Assembly (NCBI RefSeq): GCF_036320965.1
Contig: NC_092269.1
Location: forward strand, 26,288,581 to 26,352,580
Source of the DNA: Panulirus ornatus
Taxonomy: Eukaryota > Arthropoda > Malacostraca > Decapoda > Palinuridae
Length of the DNA stretch: 64,000 nt
Reading direction: 5' to 3'
Shown: piece by piece, positions 41,962 through 53,412 of the stretch
Numbering within the stretch: the first letter of the stretch is position 1
Layout: every line of letters begins with the position of its first letter
The notes under the pieces: generated by a model
The model's input: the letters and a program-made list of their open reading frames with translations, nothing else
Databases searched by the model: none
What the model was told of the DNA's origin: nothing
Made by a program: the position numbers and the translations under genes

Positions 41962-42110
41962 GTTTACTTATATTAACGATGAGACTGAAATAAGAGGAAA
42001 ATAATGTCAGTGCAGACGATGCCGCGCTGCACTGGACGAAAGTTTGTTTACAACATGGCGCAGGAACAAAACAATAATTGGATGCGTAGCAAAATTGCAT
42101 ATGTTACTGC
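41962..42110 (-). promoter_or_regulatory. Cdc5l 5' UTR and likely promoter region
   Basis: Upstream of the ATG on the minus strand, TCCTCTTATTTCAG at 41985-41998 looks like a 3' splice site, so the 5' UTR may be split. Further upstream is a short CpG-containing stretch (GCAGCGCGGCATCGTC). On the opposite strand, ACAACATGGCGCAGG at about 42049-42063 fits the AANATGGCG pattern of YY1-type sites common in housekeeping promoters. Which of these are used is unknown. Confidence 0.4.
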
Positions 42111-42810
42111 TTAGATAATGATCAAGGTGTATACATATGTGAAAATAAAATAGATATAGAACGTTGTTTTTACTCAAAGACAACTTTTGCGAGAGTAAAA
42201 GAGACAACAAAGAGCGTGCAATGTATGCCGGTAAACTCTTAAAGAACGTAATAATAGTAAAAAGCTTCTTTGGGATGAATGTAGATATCTGCATATATAA
42301 CTTACTACAAACTGAAGAGATCAGAAGAAAAACTGTTAACTGATTGATCATCAAGACGACTAGATTACTGCCTTAGTTTCCCATTGAAAAGTCTAAGAAT
42401 GAAATTTTCTGTATCTATTAATCTCTCTAAAGAAAATTGTATTACGTTATGCGAAACGAACTTATCATGCAAGTTGTTATTTAAATCTTTAGCTTTTTCA
42501 CCTTTTCTAGGTGATCCAGTCGGTGTCTGTGATCGCTAATGTACACGAAGCGGGGAAGATTATTTGGTGACTATAGAGCGATCTATCACTGCCCCCGAAT
42601 CTTGGTGTATTATGGCCATATTGTTTTAAACTGGATATAACGGCATTTCCTATAGTTTCACCCGTTGTGCACGCTAGATAAATGAGATAAAAGATATTGA
42701 TAACTACAAAATCCAACAGATTCACAGATTTCTGCGAGATCGACATAATCTTTTTTGTTGACGTACTTCTGTGGCAGTAGGTCAGCTTTTCTGCAATGAT
42801 GAAGTATACC
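42111..42810. other. No recognisable feature
   Basis: Upstream of Cdc5l; no conserved reading frame found on either strand. Confidence 0.45.
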
Positions 42811-42811
42811 G

Positions 42812-42813
<2 letters not shown>

Positions 42814-42896
<83 letters not shown>
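42814..42896. repeat. (TA)n ending in a T tract
   Basis: About 66 bp of TA plus about 18 T, abutting a short element on its 3' side. Confidence 0.97.
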
Positions 42897-43134
<238 letters not shown>

Positions 43135-44578
43135 ACTTTGTCGCTGTCTCCCGCGTTTGCGAGGTAGCGCAAGGAAACAGACGAAAGAAATGGCCCAACC
43201 CCCCCCATACACATGTATATACATACGTCCACACACGCAAATATACATACCTACACAGCTTTCCATTGTTTACCCCAGACGCTTCACATGCCTTGATTCA
43301 ATCCACTGACAGCACGTCAACCCCGGTATACCACATCGATCCAATTCACTCTATTCCTTGCCCTCCTTTCACCCTCCTGCATGTTCAGGCCCCGATCACA
43401 CAAAATCTTTTTCACTCCATCTTTCCACCTCCAATTTGGTCTCCCTCTTCTCGTTCCCTCCACCTCCGACACATATATCCTCTTGGTCAATCTTTCCTCA
43501 CTCATTCTCTCCATGTGCCCAAACCACTTCAAAACACCCTCTTCTGCTCTCTCAACCACGCTCTTTTTATTTCCACACATCTCTCTTACCCTACGTTACT
43601 CACTCGATCAAACCACCTCACACCACACATTGTCCTCAAACATCTCATTTCCAGCACATCCATCCTCCTGCGCACAACTCTATCCATAGCCCACGCCTCG
43701 CAACCATACAACATTGTTGGAACCACTATTCCTTCAAACATACCCATTTTTGCTTTCCGAGATAATGTTCTCGACTTCCACACATTCTTCAAGGCCCCCA
43801 GAATTTTCGCCCCCTCCCCCACCCTATGATCCACTTCCGCTTCCATGGTTCCATCCGCTGCCAGATCCACTCCCAGATATCTAAAACACTTCACTTCCTC
43901 CAGTTTTTCTCCATTCAAACTCACCTCCCAATTGACTTGACCCTCAACCCTACTGTACCTAATAACCTTGCTCTTATTCACATTTACTCTTAACTTTCTT
44001 CTTCCACACACTTTACCAAACTCAGTCACCAGCTTCTGCAGTTTCTCACATGAATCAGCCACCAGCGCTGTATCATCAGCGAACAACAACTGACTCACTT
44101 CCCAAGCTCTCTCATCCCCAACAGACTTCATACTTGCCCCTCTTTCCAAAACTCTTGCATTTACCTCCCTAACAACCCCATCCATAAACAAATTAAACAA
44201 CCATGGAGACATCACACACCCCTGCCGCAAACCTACATTCACTGAGAACCAATCACTTTCCTCTCTTCCTACACGTACACATGCCTTACATCCTCGATAA
44301 AAACTTTTCACTGCTTCTAACAACTTTCCTCCCACACGATATATTCTTAATACCTTCCACAGAGCATCTCTATCAACTCTATCATATGCCTTCTCCAGAT
44401 CCATAAATGCTACATACAAATCCATTTGCTTTTCTAAGTATTTCTCACATACATTCTTCAAAGCAAACACCTGATCCACACATCCTCTACCACTTCTGAA
44501 ACCACACTGCTCTTCCCCAATCTGATGCTCTGTACATGCCTTCACCCTCTCAATCAATACCCTCCCATATAATTTACC
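43135..44578 (-). pseudogene. RTE RT copy, class B, left arm of an inverted pair
   Basis: On the minus strand it starts within the RT (YGRVLIERVKACTEHQ, residue about 578), includes AFMDLEKAYD, GLRQGCVMSPW and FADD, and runs to the class B TGA and 3' UTR. A one-base deletion near 43592 shifts the frame at SNVRV. At 44578 it meets, head-to-head, a plus-strand RTE copy. Confidence 0.92.
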
Positions 44579-47295
44579 AATAGCAAGGGAAGGAGTAGCA
44601 GTACTCCTGAAACAGGAGTTGTGGTAGTATGTGATAGAATGTAAGAAAGTAAATTTTCGATCGATATCGGTAAGACTGAAAGTTGATGGAGAGAGATGGG
44701 TGATTATTGGTGCATATGCACCTGGGCATGAGAAGAAAGATCATGAGAGGCAAGTGTTTTGGGAGCAGCTGAATGAGTGTGTTAGTGGTTTTGATGCACG
44801 AGACCGAGTTATAGTGATGGGTGATTTGAATGCAAAGGTGAGTAATGTGCTGAGAGGTGCAACTGGAGGGATGTCTGATCATTGTCTAGTGGAGGCTAAG
44901 GTGAAGATTTGTAGAGGTTTTCAGAAAAGAAGAGTGAATGTTGGGGTGAAGAGGGTGGTGAGAATAAGTGAGCTTGGGAAGGAGACTTGTGTGAGGAAGT
45001 ACCAGGAGAAACTGAGTACAGGATGGAAAAAGGTGAGAACAATGGAAGTAAGGGGAATGGGGGAGGAATGGGATGTATTTAGGGAATCAGTGATGGATTG
45101 CGCAAAAGATGCTTGTGGCATGAGAAGAGTGGGAGGTGGGTTGATTAGAAAGGGTAGTGAGTGGTGGGATGAAGAAGTAAGATTATTAGTGAAAGAGAAG
45201 AGAGAGGCATTTGGACGATTTTTGAAGGGAAATAATGCAATTGAGTGGGAGATGTATAAAAGAAAGAGACAGGAGGTCAAGAGAAAGGTGCAAGAGGTGA
45301 AAAAAAAAAGGGCAAATGAGAGTTGGGGTGAGAGAGTATCATTAAATTTTAGGGAGAATAAAAAGATGTTCTGGAAGGAGGTAAATAAAGTGCGTAAGAC
45401 AAGGGAGCAAATGGGAACTTCAGTGAAGGGCGCAAATGGGGAGGTGATAACAAGTAGTGGTGATGTGAGAAGGAGATGGAGTGAGTATTTTGAAGGTTTG
45501 TTGAATGTGTTTGATGATAGAGTGGCAGATATAGGGTGTTTTGGTCGAGGTGGTGTGCAAAGTGAGAGGGTTAGGGAAAATGATTTGGTAAACAGAGAAG
45601 AGGTAGTAAAAGCTTTGCGGAAGATGAAAGCCGGCAAGGCAGCAGGTTTGGCTGGAATTGCAGTGGAATTTATTTAAAAAGGGGGTGACTGTATCATTGA
45701 CTGGTTGGTAAGGTTATTTAATGTATGTATGACTCGTGGTGAGGTGCCTGTGGATTGGCGGAATGCGTGCACAGTGCCATTGTACAAAGGCAAAGGGGAT
45801 AAGAGTGAGTGCTCAAATTACAGAGGTATAAGTTTGTTGAGTATTCCTGGTAAATTATATGGGAGGGTATTGATTGAGAGGGTGAAGGCATGTACAGAGC
45901 ATCAGATTGGGGAAGAGCAGTGTGGTTTCAGAAGTGGTAGAGGATGTGTGGATCAGGTGTTTGCTTTGAAGAATGTATGTGAGAAATATTTAGAAAAGCA
46001 AATGGATTTGTATGTAGCATTTATGGATCTGGAGAAGGCATATGATAGAGTTGATAGAGATGCTCTGTGGAAGGTATTGAGAATATATGGTGTGGGAGGC
46101 AAGTTGTTAGAAGCAGTGAAAAGTTTTTATCGAGGATGTAAGGCATGTGTACATGTAGGAAGAGAGGAAAGTGATTGGTTCTCAGTGAATGTAGGTTTGC
46201 GGCAGGGGTGTGTGATGTCTCCATGGTTGTTTAATTTGTTTATTGATGGGGTTGTTAGGGAGGTGAATGCAAGAGTTTTGGAAAGAGGGGCAAGTATGAA
46301 GTCTGTTGTGGATGAGAGAGCTTGGGAAGTGAGTCAGTTGTTGTTCGCTGATGATACAGGGCTGGTGGCTGATTCATGTGAGAAACTGCAGAAGCTGGTG
46401 ACTGAGTTTGGTAAAGTGTGTGAAAGAAGAAAGTTAAGAGTAAATGTGAATAAGAGCAAGGTTATTAGGTACAGTAGGGTTGAGGGTCAAGTCAATTGGG
46501 AGGTAAGTTTGAATGGAGAAAAACTGGAGGAAGTAAAGTGTTTTAGATATCTGGGAGTGGATCTGGCAGCGTATGCAACCATGGAAGCGGAAGTGAATCA
46601 TAGGGTGGGGGAGGGGGCGAAAATCCTGGGAGCCTTGAAGAATGTGTGGAAGTCGAGAACATTATCTCGGAAAGCAAAAATGGGTATGTTTGAAGGAATA
46701 GTGGTTCCAACAATGTTGTATGGTTGCGAGGCGTGGGCTATGGATAGAGTTGTGCGCAGGAGGGTGGATGTGCTGGAAATGAGATGTTTGAGGACAATAT
46801 GTGGTGTGAGGTGGTTTGATCGAGTAAGTAACGTAAGGGTAAGAGAGATGTGTGGAAATAAAAAGAGCGTGGTTGAGAGAGCAGAAGAGGGTGTTTTGAA
46901 ATGGTTTGGGCACATGGAGAGAATGAGTGAGGAAAGATTGACCAAGAGGATGTATGTGTCGGAGGTGGAGGGAACGAGAAGTGGGAGACCAAATTGGAGG
47001 TGGAAAGATGGAGTGAAAAAGATTCTGTGTGATCGGGGCCTGAACATGCAGGAGGGTGAAAGGAGAGCAAGGAATAGAGTGAATTGGATCGATGTGGTAT
47101 ACCGGGGTTGACGTGCTGTCAGTGGATTGAATCAGGGCATGTGAAGCGTCTGGGGTAAACCATGGAAAGCTGTGTAGGTATGTATATTTGCGTGTGTGGA
47201 GGTGTATGTATATACATGTGTATGGGGGTGGGTTGGGCCATTTCTTTCGTCTGTTTCCTTGCGCTACCTCGCAAACGCGGGAGACAGCGACAAAG
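44579..47295 (+). pseudogene. RTE copy, class B, right arm of the inverted pair
   Basis: It starts at [13 protein letters not shown] (residue about 80). An in-frame deletion of about 231 bp near 44849 joins KVSNV to LRGATGG, removing the endonuclease Asp228 region; the seven bases TAATGTG present at both edges in intact copies suggest microhomology. A TAA at 45675-45677 follows EFI. From 45705 the RT is open to 47111 with all palm motifs. The class B TGA and 3' UTR follow, with tail GACAAAGCAAAAATAAAAC. Confidence 0.92.
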
Positions 47296-47314
47296 CAAAA
47301 ATAAAACAAAAAAA

Positions 47315-47317
<3 letters not shown>

Positions 47318-47393
<76 letters not shown>
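47318..47393. repeat. (TA)n microsatellite
   Basis: About 76 bp of TA right after the RTE tail. Confidence 0.98.
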
Positions 47394-47396
<3 letters not shown>

Positions 47397-48200
47397 GGGC
47401 TTTGTCAATGTAAGTAAATGATAGTCTAGAGGACCCGTGGAAAACAATAGTGGAGGGACAAAGCTCGATGCTCCCATGTTTCTTCGAGACGCTTGGCGCC
47501 CGGGAAAATTAGGTACACAATTACAGGACGAGTGAGAAAATGCAAAACGCTTCACGCTACTTTTGTATGTATATTCAGTATACCTGAGTCCCATTAGACT
47601 AAAAAGTGAAATGTGAATTACAAATGATTATATACATATGCTTAAGAGATGAGCAATATGATTTATAATGAGGAACACGAGATTGTGAACATAAACATAC
47701 TGAAGGGAGATGTTTGTTACAGATCAAAGTGACGAGAAAGACGAGAGGCACGGCAAGTGGTATGAGGTTAGTAATATATTCTATTGAAGGGTAGTCATAT
47801 TCTAGAAATAAGAAATACGAATCTTAGTTATGAAAGTATAGAGATGGAGGCCAGTAAAGAATGTTTATTGTAAGGCTATGTCCGCTGCTGTTTGACGCGG
47901 GGGATTTTAAGCTTTAATGTATTCTGAAGTTCTATATCCTTACAATCACCCAGGGAAGTTTTCGTCATTGCCCCTATGATGCACTTCCCTGATCATAATC
48001 CCTGAGAAAGACCAGCCAGAATGTATTGCTACTTTCTTCATGGCCCCCTTGACCAACCTGTGCAAAGTATGAATTATCACCTCCTTGAATGTCATCCCAT
48101 CTGCCGATTCTCGACTCTACCTCTCCCGCCGCAGTTCGCGCTAATCCCGCGCCGCCGACACAACGCTGACCGCGGTAGCTTATACACATTATATATATTC
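47394..48200. other. Mostly featureless; one minus-strand open frame (47974-48189)
   Basis: The 71-codon minus frame includes IGRWDDIQGGDNSYFAQVGQ and NTFWLVFLRDYDQG in a locally G/C-rich stretch. The composition is protein-like, but I recognise no family and see no splice sites that settle it. The remainder shows nothing. Confidence 0.25.
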
Positions 48201-48211
48201 ATTTATATCTA

Positions 48212-48400
48212 TTATACTTTGTCGCTGTCTCCCGCGTTAGCGAGGCAGCCCAAGGAAACAGACGAAAAAATGGCCCAACCCACCCACATACACATGTATA
48301 TACATACATGCACATATACATACCTATACATTTCAACATATACATACATATGCATACACAGACATATACAAATATACACATGTATATATTCATGCTTGCT
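48212..48400 (-). mobile_element. Inverted RTE 3' end (class A module 2)
   Basis: ATTATACTTTGTCGCTGTCT through GCGTTAGCGAGGCAGCCCAA and the TA-rich linker to ATTCATGCTTGCTGC on the plus strand is the reverse complement of the last 190 bp of a class A 3' UTR. It joins a plus-strand RTE copy at about 48401 with GC shared by both. Confidence 0.88.
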
Positions 48401-49215
48401 GCGGAGGAGGGTGGATGTGTTGGAAATGAGATGTTTAAAGACAATATGTGGTGTGAGGTGGTTTGATCGAATAAGTAATGAAAGGGTAAGAGAGATATGT
48501 GGTAATCAAAAGAGTGTGGTTGAGAGATAGCAGAAGAGGGTGGGTTGAAATGGTTGGTCACATGGAGAGAATGAGTGAGGAAAGATTGACAAAAAGGATA
48601 TATGTGTCAGGGGTGGAGGGAACGAGGAGAAGTGGGAAACCAAATTGGAGTTGGAAGGATGGAGTGAAAAAGATTTTGAGCGATCGGGGCGTGAGCATGC
48701 AGGAGGGTGAAAGGCGTGCAAGGAATAGAGTGAATTGGAACGATGTGGTATACCGGGGTCGACGTGCTATCAGCGGATTGAAACAGGACATGTGAAGCGT
48801 CTGGGGTAAACCACGGAAAGTTTTGTGGGGCCTGGATGTGGAAAGGGAGCTGTGGTTTCGGTGTATTATACATGACAGCTAGAGACTGAGTGTGAACGAA
48901 TGTGGCCTTTGTTGTCTTTTCCTAGCGCTACCTTACGCAGTTGCGGGGGAGGGGGTTGTCATTTTATGTGTGGCGGGGTGGCGACGAGAATGAAAAAAGG
49001 CAGCAAGTATGAATTATATACATGTGTATATATGGATATGTCTGCGTATGTGTATATATGTATACGTTGAAATGTATAGGTATGTATATATGCTTGTGTG
49101 GACGTGTGTGTATATGCATGTGTATGTGGGCGGGTTGGGCCATTCTCTCGTCTGTTTCATTGCGCTACCTCGCTAACGCGGGAGACAGCGACAAAGTATG
49201 ATAAATGATAGATAA
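48401..49215 (+). pseudogene. RTE RT C-terminus and class A 3' UTR
   Basis: It starts at RRRVDVLEMRCLKTICGVRW, reads through MERMSEERLTKRIYVSG and RRSGKPNWSWKDG to the C-terminal extension (stop near 48793), with small indels near 48527. Both 3' modules are present; tail GACAAAGTATGATAAATGAT. Confidence 0.9.

Positions 49216-49630
<415 letters not shown>

Positions 49631-49711
<81 letters not shown>
49631..49711. repeat. (TA)n microsatellite
   Basis: About 80 bp of TA. Confidence 0.98.
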
Positions 49712-49713
<2 letters not shown>

Positions 49714-49732
49714 ATTTTCTTTTATCCTTTAT

Positions 49733-50648
49733 CATACTTTGTCGCTGTCTCCCGCGTTAGCAAGGAAGCGCAAGGAAACAGACGAAAGAATGGCCCAACC
49801 CACCCACATACACATGTATAGACATACTCGTCCACACACGCACATATACATACCTATACATCTCAACGTATACATATATAAACACACACAGACATATACA
49901 TATATACACATGTGCATAATTCATACTGTCTGCCCTTATTCATTCTTGTCGCCACCCCGCCACACATGAAATAACAACTCCCTCCCCCCCGCATGTGCGG
50001 GAGGTAGCGCTAGGAAAAGACAATAAAGGCCACATTCGTTGACACACAGGCTCTAGCTGTCATCCATAATGCACCGTAACCGCAGCTCCCTTTCCACATC
50101 CAGGCCCCACAGAACTTTCCATGGCTTACCCCAGACGCTTCACATGCCCTGGATCAATCCATTGACAGCATGTCGACCCCGGTATAGCACATCGTGTCAA
50201 TTCACTCTATTCCTTGCACGCTTTTCACCCTCCTGCATGTTCAGGCCCCGATGACTCAAAGTCTTTTTCACTCCATCTTTCTACCTCCAATTTGGTCTCC
50301 CACTTCTCGTTCCCTCCACCTCTGACACATATATCCTCTTTGTCAATCTATCCTCACTCATTCTCTCCATGTGACCAAACCAATTCATAACACCCTCTTC
50401 TGCTCTCTCAACCACACTCTTTTTATTACCACACTTTTCTTTTACCCTTTCATTACTTACTCGATCAAACTACATCACACCACATATTGTCCTCAAACAT
50501 CTCATTTCAAGCACATTCACCCTCCTCCGCACAACTCTATCTATGGCCCACGCCTCGCAACCATATATCATTGTTGGAACGACTGTTCCTTCAAATATGC
50601 CCATTTTTGCTTTCCAAGATAACGTTCTCGCCTTCCACACATTTTTGA
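49733..50648 (-). pseudogene. RTE RT C-terminus and class A 3' UTR, cut by assembly gap
   Basis: On the minus strand it reads from near VWKARTLSWKAKMGIFEGTV at the gap through YGCEAWAIDRVV to a stop near 50138, then a 3' UTR with both modules. Single-base changes near 50250-50480 break the frame. Confidence 0.88.
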
Positions 50649-50748
50649 NNNNNNNNNNNNNNNNNNNNNNNNNNNNNNNNNNNNNNNNNNNNNNNNNNNN
50701 NNNNNNNNNNNNNNNNNNNNNNNNNNNNNNNNNNNNNNNNNNNNNNNN
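50649..50748. other. Assembly gap (100 N)
   Basis: Exactly 100 N. RTE sequence lies to the left; unrelated sequence begins on the right, so the joined ends may not be neighbours in the genome. Confidence 1.
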
Positions 50749-51040
50749 GTGACTGAATCTAACGACTGGGAAAAAAAATTGATATTAATGCTTAATTCCT
50801 CGGATTAAAGACAGTTGAAATGTGTTATTAACTATTCACTCACGAAACTAATAAAGTTCAAGGACTTGGGAAATTTACATTCTGTTTTACTTATTTTCAT
50901 TGCTCACAGGTAAGAAAATAGAAATAAACTCTGAGAATACTTATCCTATGTCATTCTAATGTCATTGTTCTCTTTCCAACGTCTGTATGTAATTACCCTT
51001 TTGTACTTCACGGGGGTGGGAGTTGCACCACTCGTGGGGA
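50749..51040. other. No recognisable feature
   Basis: A/T-rich; nothing supportable. Confidence 0.45.
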
Positions 51041-51480
51041 CCATCTCATGAGCGCTATCGACTGTCATCTATACAAATTACCTTTGCTGTCAGCATTAAC
51101 ACGTTCCACAGTCAGTGTTTCCACTCAGCCACCATCTTGTACTATGGACCGTATATCTTTACATCTGTTTCAAGTTTCTTACTTAATTTCAAGTCATTGT
51201 CCTTGTGTTACTCTGCTCCTGCCCTCTCTCCTAATAATGTCTACTGCGATTGTCTTCTTTTAAGAAGTTAAAGGCTGTGATCCAGGTCCACTACCTCATT
51301 TCCTCTCTCTTCCAAGAAGGATAAAGTTAAAAGTCTCCACCTCCCCCGTAGCTAGGTTCTCTTCAATCTCGTATTACTTTGTTGCTCTTCTCTGGACATA
51401 TTCTTGTTTTCGCTTTATGTCGAGACATTGATAAGAGCAGGGTAAATGTTTCCTTTATACATTCTTGAAAGCTGTTCTGA
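51041..51480 (-). pseudogene. CR1-like LINE RT C-terminal relic
   Basis: On the minus strand, with frame changes, QEYVQRRATK is followed by YEIEENLATGEVETFNF, then LEERGNEVVDLDHSLXLLKR-type sequence and YKMVAEWKH...LWNVLMLTAKV. The order matches the C-terminal end of CR1-like RT proteins (VQRRATK...TFNLPSLEERR...WNSLP). It is decayed. Confidence 0.5.
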
Positions 51481-51582
51481 TGGTTGCCATCAGACACTTG
51501 GTCTTCTTAACTATTCTCCTCATGTGAGGTCTGGCGACAGATTAGGGCGAAATTTTTTTTCACTTCCCAAAAACCCTTTCTA

Positions 51583-51665
51583 CACACACACACACACACA
51601 CACACAACACACAACACATACACACAAAACACCCCAACACACCACACACCCACACACACACACAA
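51583..51665. repeat. Irregular (CA)n
   Basis: CA repeats broken by AACA, AAAC, CCAACAC and CCAC variants. The irregularity looks more like read error than mutation (see finding on sequence quality). Confidence 0.85.
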
Positions 51666-51674
51666 AACACAACC

Positions 51675-52250
51675 CTAAAGCCTGTATTTGCTAGTGATAA
51701 TCATACGAACCCTGTATCCTGCTAGTTTAAAAAATCTACTGAAGCCGTATCTGTAGATATTAATCTAGAAGCCTGTACCCTGTAGAAAATAATCTTCTGA
51801 AGCCTGTATCTGCTAGAAAATTTATCATACTGAGCTGTATTGCTAGATATAATCAATGAAGCCTGTATCCTGCTAGATAAAAATCTACTGAAGCCTGTAT
51901 CCTGCTGGGATATAATAAACTGAAGCCGTATCCTGTTAAAATAATCATATGAAGCTGTATCCTGCTAGAAAAAATATACTGAAGCCTGATCTGCTAGATA
52001 ATAATCATACTGAAGCTGTATCCTGTTGAAATTTAATCTTACTGTAGTGTATCCGGGAGATAATAATCTTTACTGACCCTGTATCCTGCTAGAAAATAAT
52101 CATAGGGACCCTTTGTATCCTGCTAGATAAAAATTTCTTTACTGAAGCCTGTTTTCCTGTTTAGGTATTAATCATACTAAAGCCTGTACCCTGTAGATAT
52201 AATCATACTGAAGCTTTTTCCCTTAATATGAAATACTGAAGCTGTACCCT
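51675..52250 (+). repeat. Degenerate tandem repeat, unit about 32 bp
   Basis: CTGAAGCCTGTATCCTGCTA followed by GATAATAATCATA recurs about 17 times with many single-base losses (AGCTGTATTGCTAG, AGCCGTATCC). Some of this variation may be sequencing error. Confidence 0.8.
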
Positions 52251-52423
52251 TGGACGAAAATACGTAAATGCCTAGGAATAGATTGAAATGAAAATTTTAA
52301 AATTTCTGTCATGTGAGATGAGTAAAAGGATTTTATGAGCGTACTTTTGGTGGGTTTTCTGTATATGCAAAGCTTAAATTGTTTCTTGCCTAGGGGACCC
52401 ATGCAATCTAACAATGGTAACAT
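52223..52423 (-). pseudogene. Penelope-like element RT relic
   Basis: The minus frame reads LLDCMGPLGKKQFKLCIYRK, PTKSTLIKSFYSSHMTE and FSFQSIPRHLRI, which matches the FLDC...F-x-x-x-YRKPT...YSSH...R-x-LRI segment of Penelope-like RTs. Flanking minus-strand sequence up to about 53345 probably belongs to the same element but is too broken to read. Single-base indels from poor sequence quality may exaggerate the decay. Confidence 0.5.
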
Positions 52424-53159
52424 ACATCTTTTTATTTCCTAAAGAAAATTTTGGAGGGCAGGTAAAAAATTTTTAAGAAAAAGAGAGATGTTTTTAATTT
52501 CATTTTTGGGCCCAAAAACGTATTTGCAGTCCAGGTTTTTTGTTTGATGATTTTTGAGAGTTTATTCATTGGATCTAAGTTTAATTTCCCCTAGATCTTT
52601 CTTTGTTTAAACCCCTTTATTTTGCAAAAAAAATTCATTTCATAGAATTGAAACCCCTCTCCATTGACACCAAGAATCTTTTGTTATCCCTTTTGTAATA
52701 TTTTATTTATTCCCAAAGTTGGGTTAAATCTTTAATGTAAATGTTGCTTTCAGCAACATAAAAACTATAAAGAATTCTTAATCAAACTTGCCGAAAGTTT
52801 TCCTGGATGCATCTATAAAGGCCATGTAGAAATTGTGATAAGTTTTAGGTTGGGCGGGTGGTAAGGATCTTTCTGTTTTGACTTAAGCAGCATAAATATA
52901 GTATAAGAACAGAACAGAATCAAATGCTTGTTAATTTCGTTTTGAAACTCGATCATGTATTGATGGAGTATGCCCTCTCAGTTAAATTTAACTCTAACTC
53001 AATTCCCCGAAAAAAATTTATTGAATCTTCTTTTTTTAGAACACAAAAAAATTTTAACTTTAAAATTTGTGAGTTTTTATACAAATTGGATAGCTTTTGT
53101 TGATAAAATTTGTAATAATTCCCCTTTTGCCATATAATAAGTTTATGATACGCTCGTGT

Positions 53160-53345
53160 CTGTATGGGCAACATTGTTTACCAAAAGGCGTCCTAGCTAG
53201 TCTCTTCGTGTTTTTCAGCTGATATTTCTTTCTTGTATCTTCCCCCTTTATTGATTTTTACACGAAAGTGCTTTTGGGAAACTTTCGTGGTTCATTTTCC
53301 GTGTTTCTTGGAATATACTTGATCACGCGCAAATTGTGATCCTTT
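53160..53345 (-). repeat. Third copy of the interspersed repeat (compare 2806-2970)
   Basis: On the minus strand ACTTTCGTGTAAAAATCAAT, GAAGAGACTAGCTAGGACGC and TTTTGGTAAAC match the other two copies with more errors. Its place just upstream of the Penelope-like relic, same strand, suggests that the repeat is part of that element. Confidence 0.6.
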
Positions 53346-53412
53346 CTGTATATATTTTTTTATACTTATTTTATATATATATATATATTTAATTTTTATA
53401 TATATATTTTTT

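Noticed and set aside
43135..47295. Classic twin-priming inversion of one RTE copy
   Set aside because: Both halves contain the 3' UTR and tail, so two RNA ends are represented; twin priming of one RNA gives only one.
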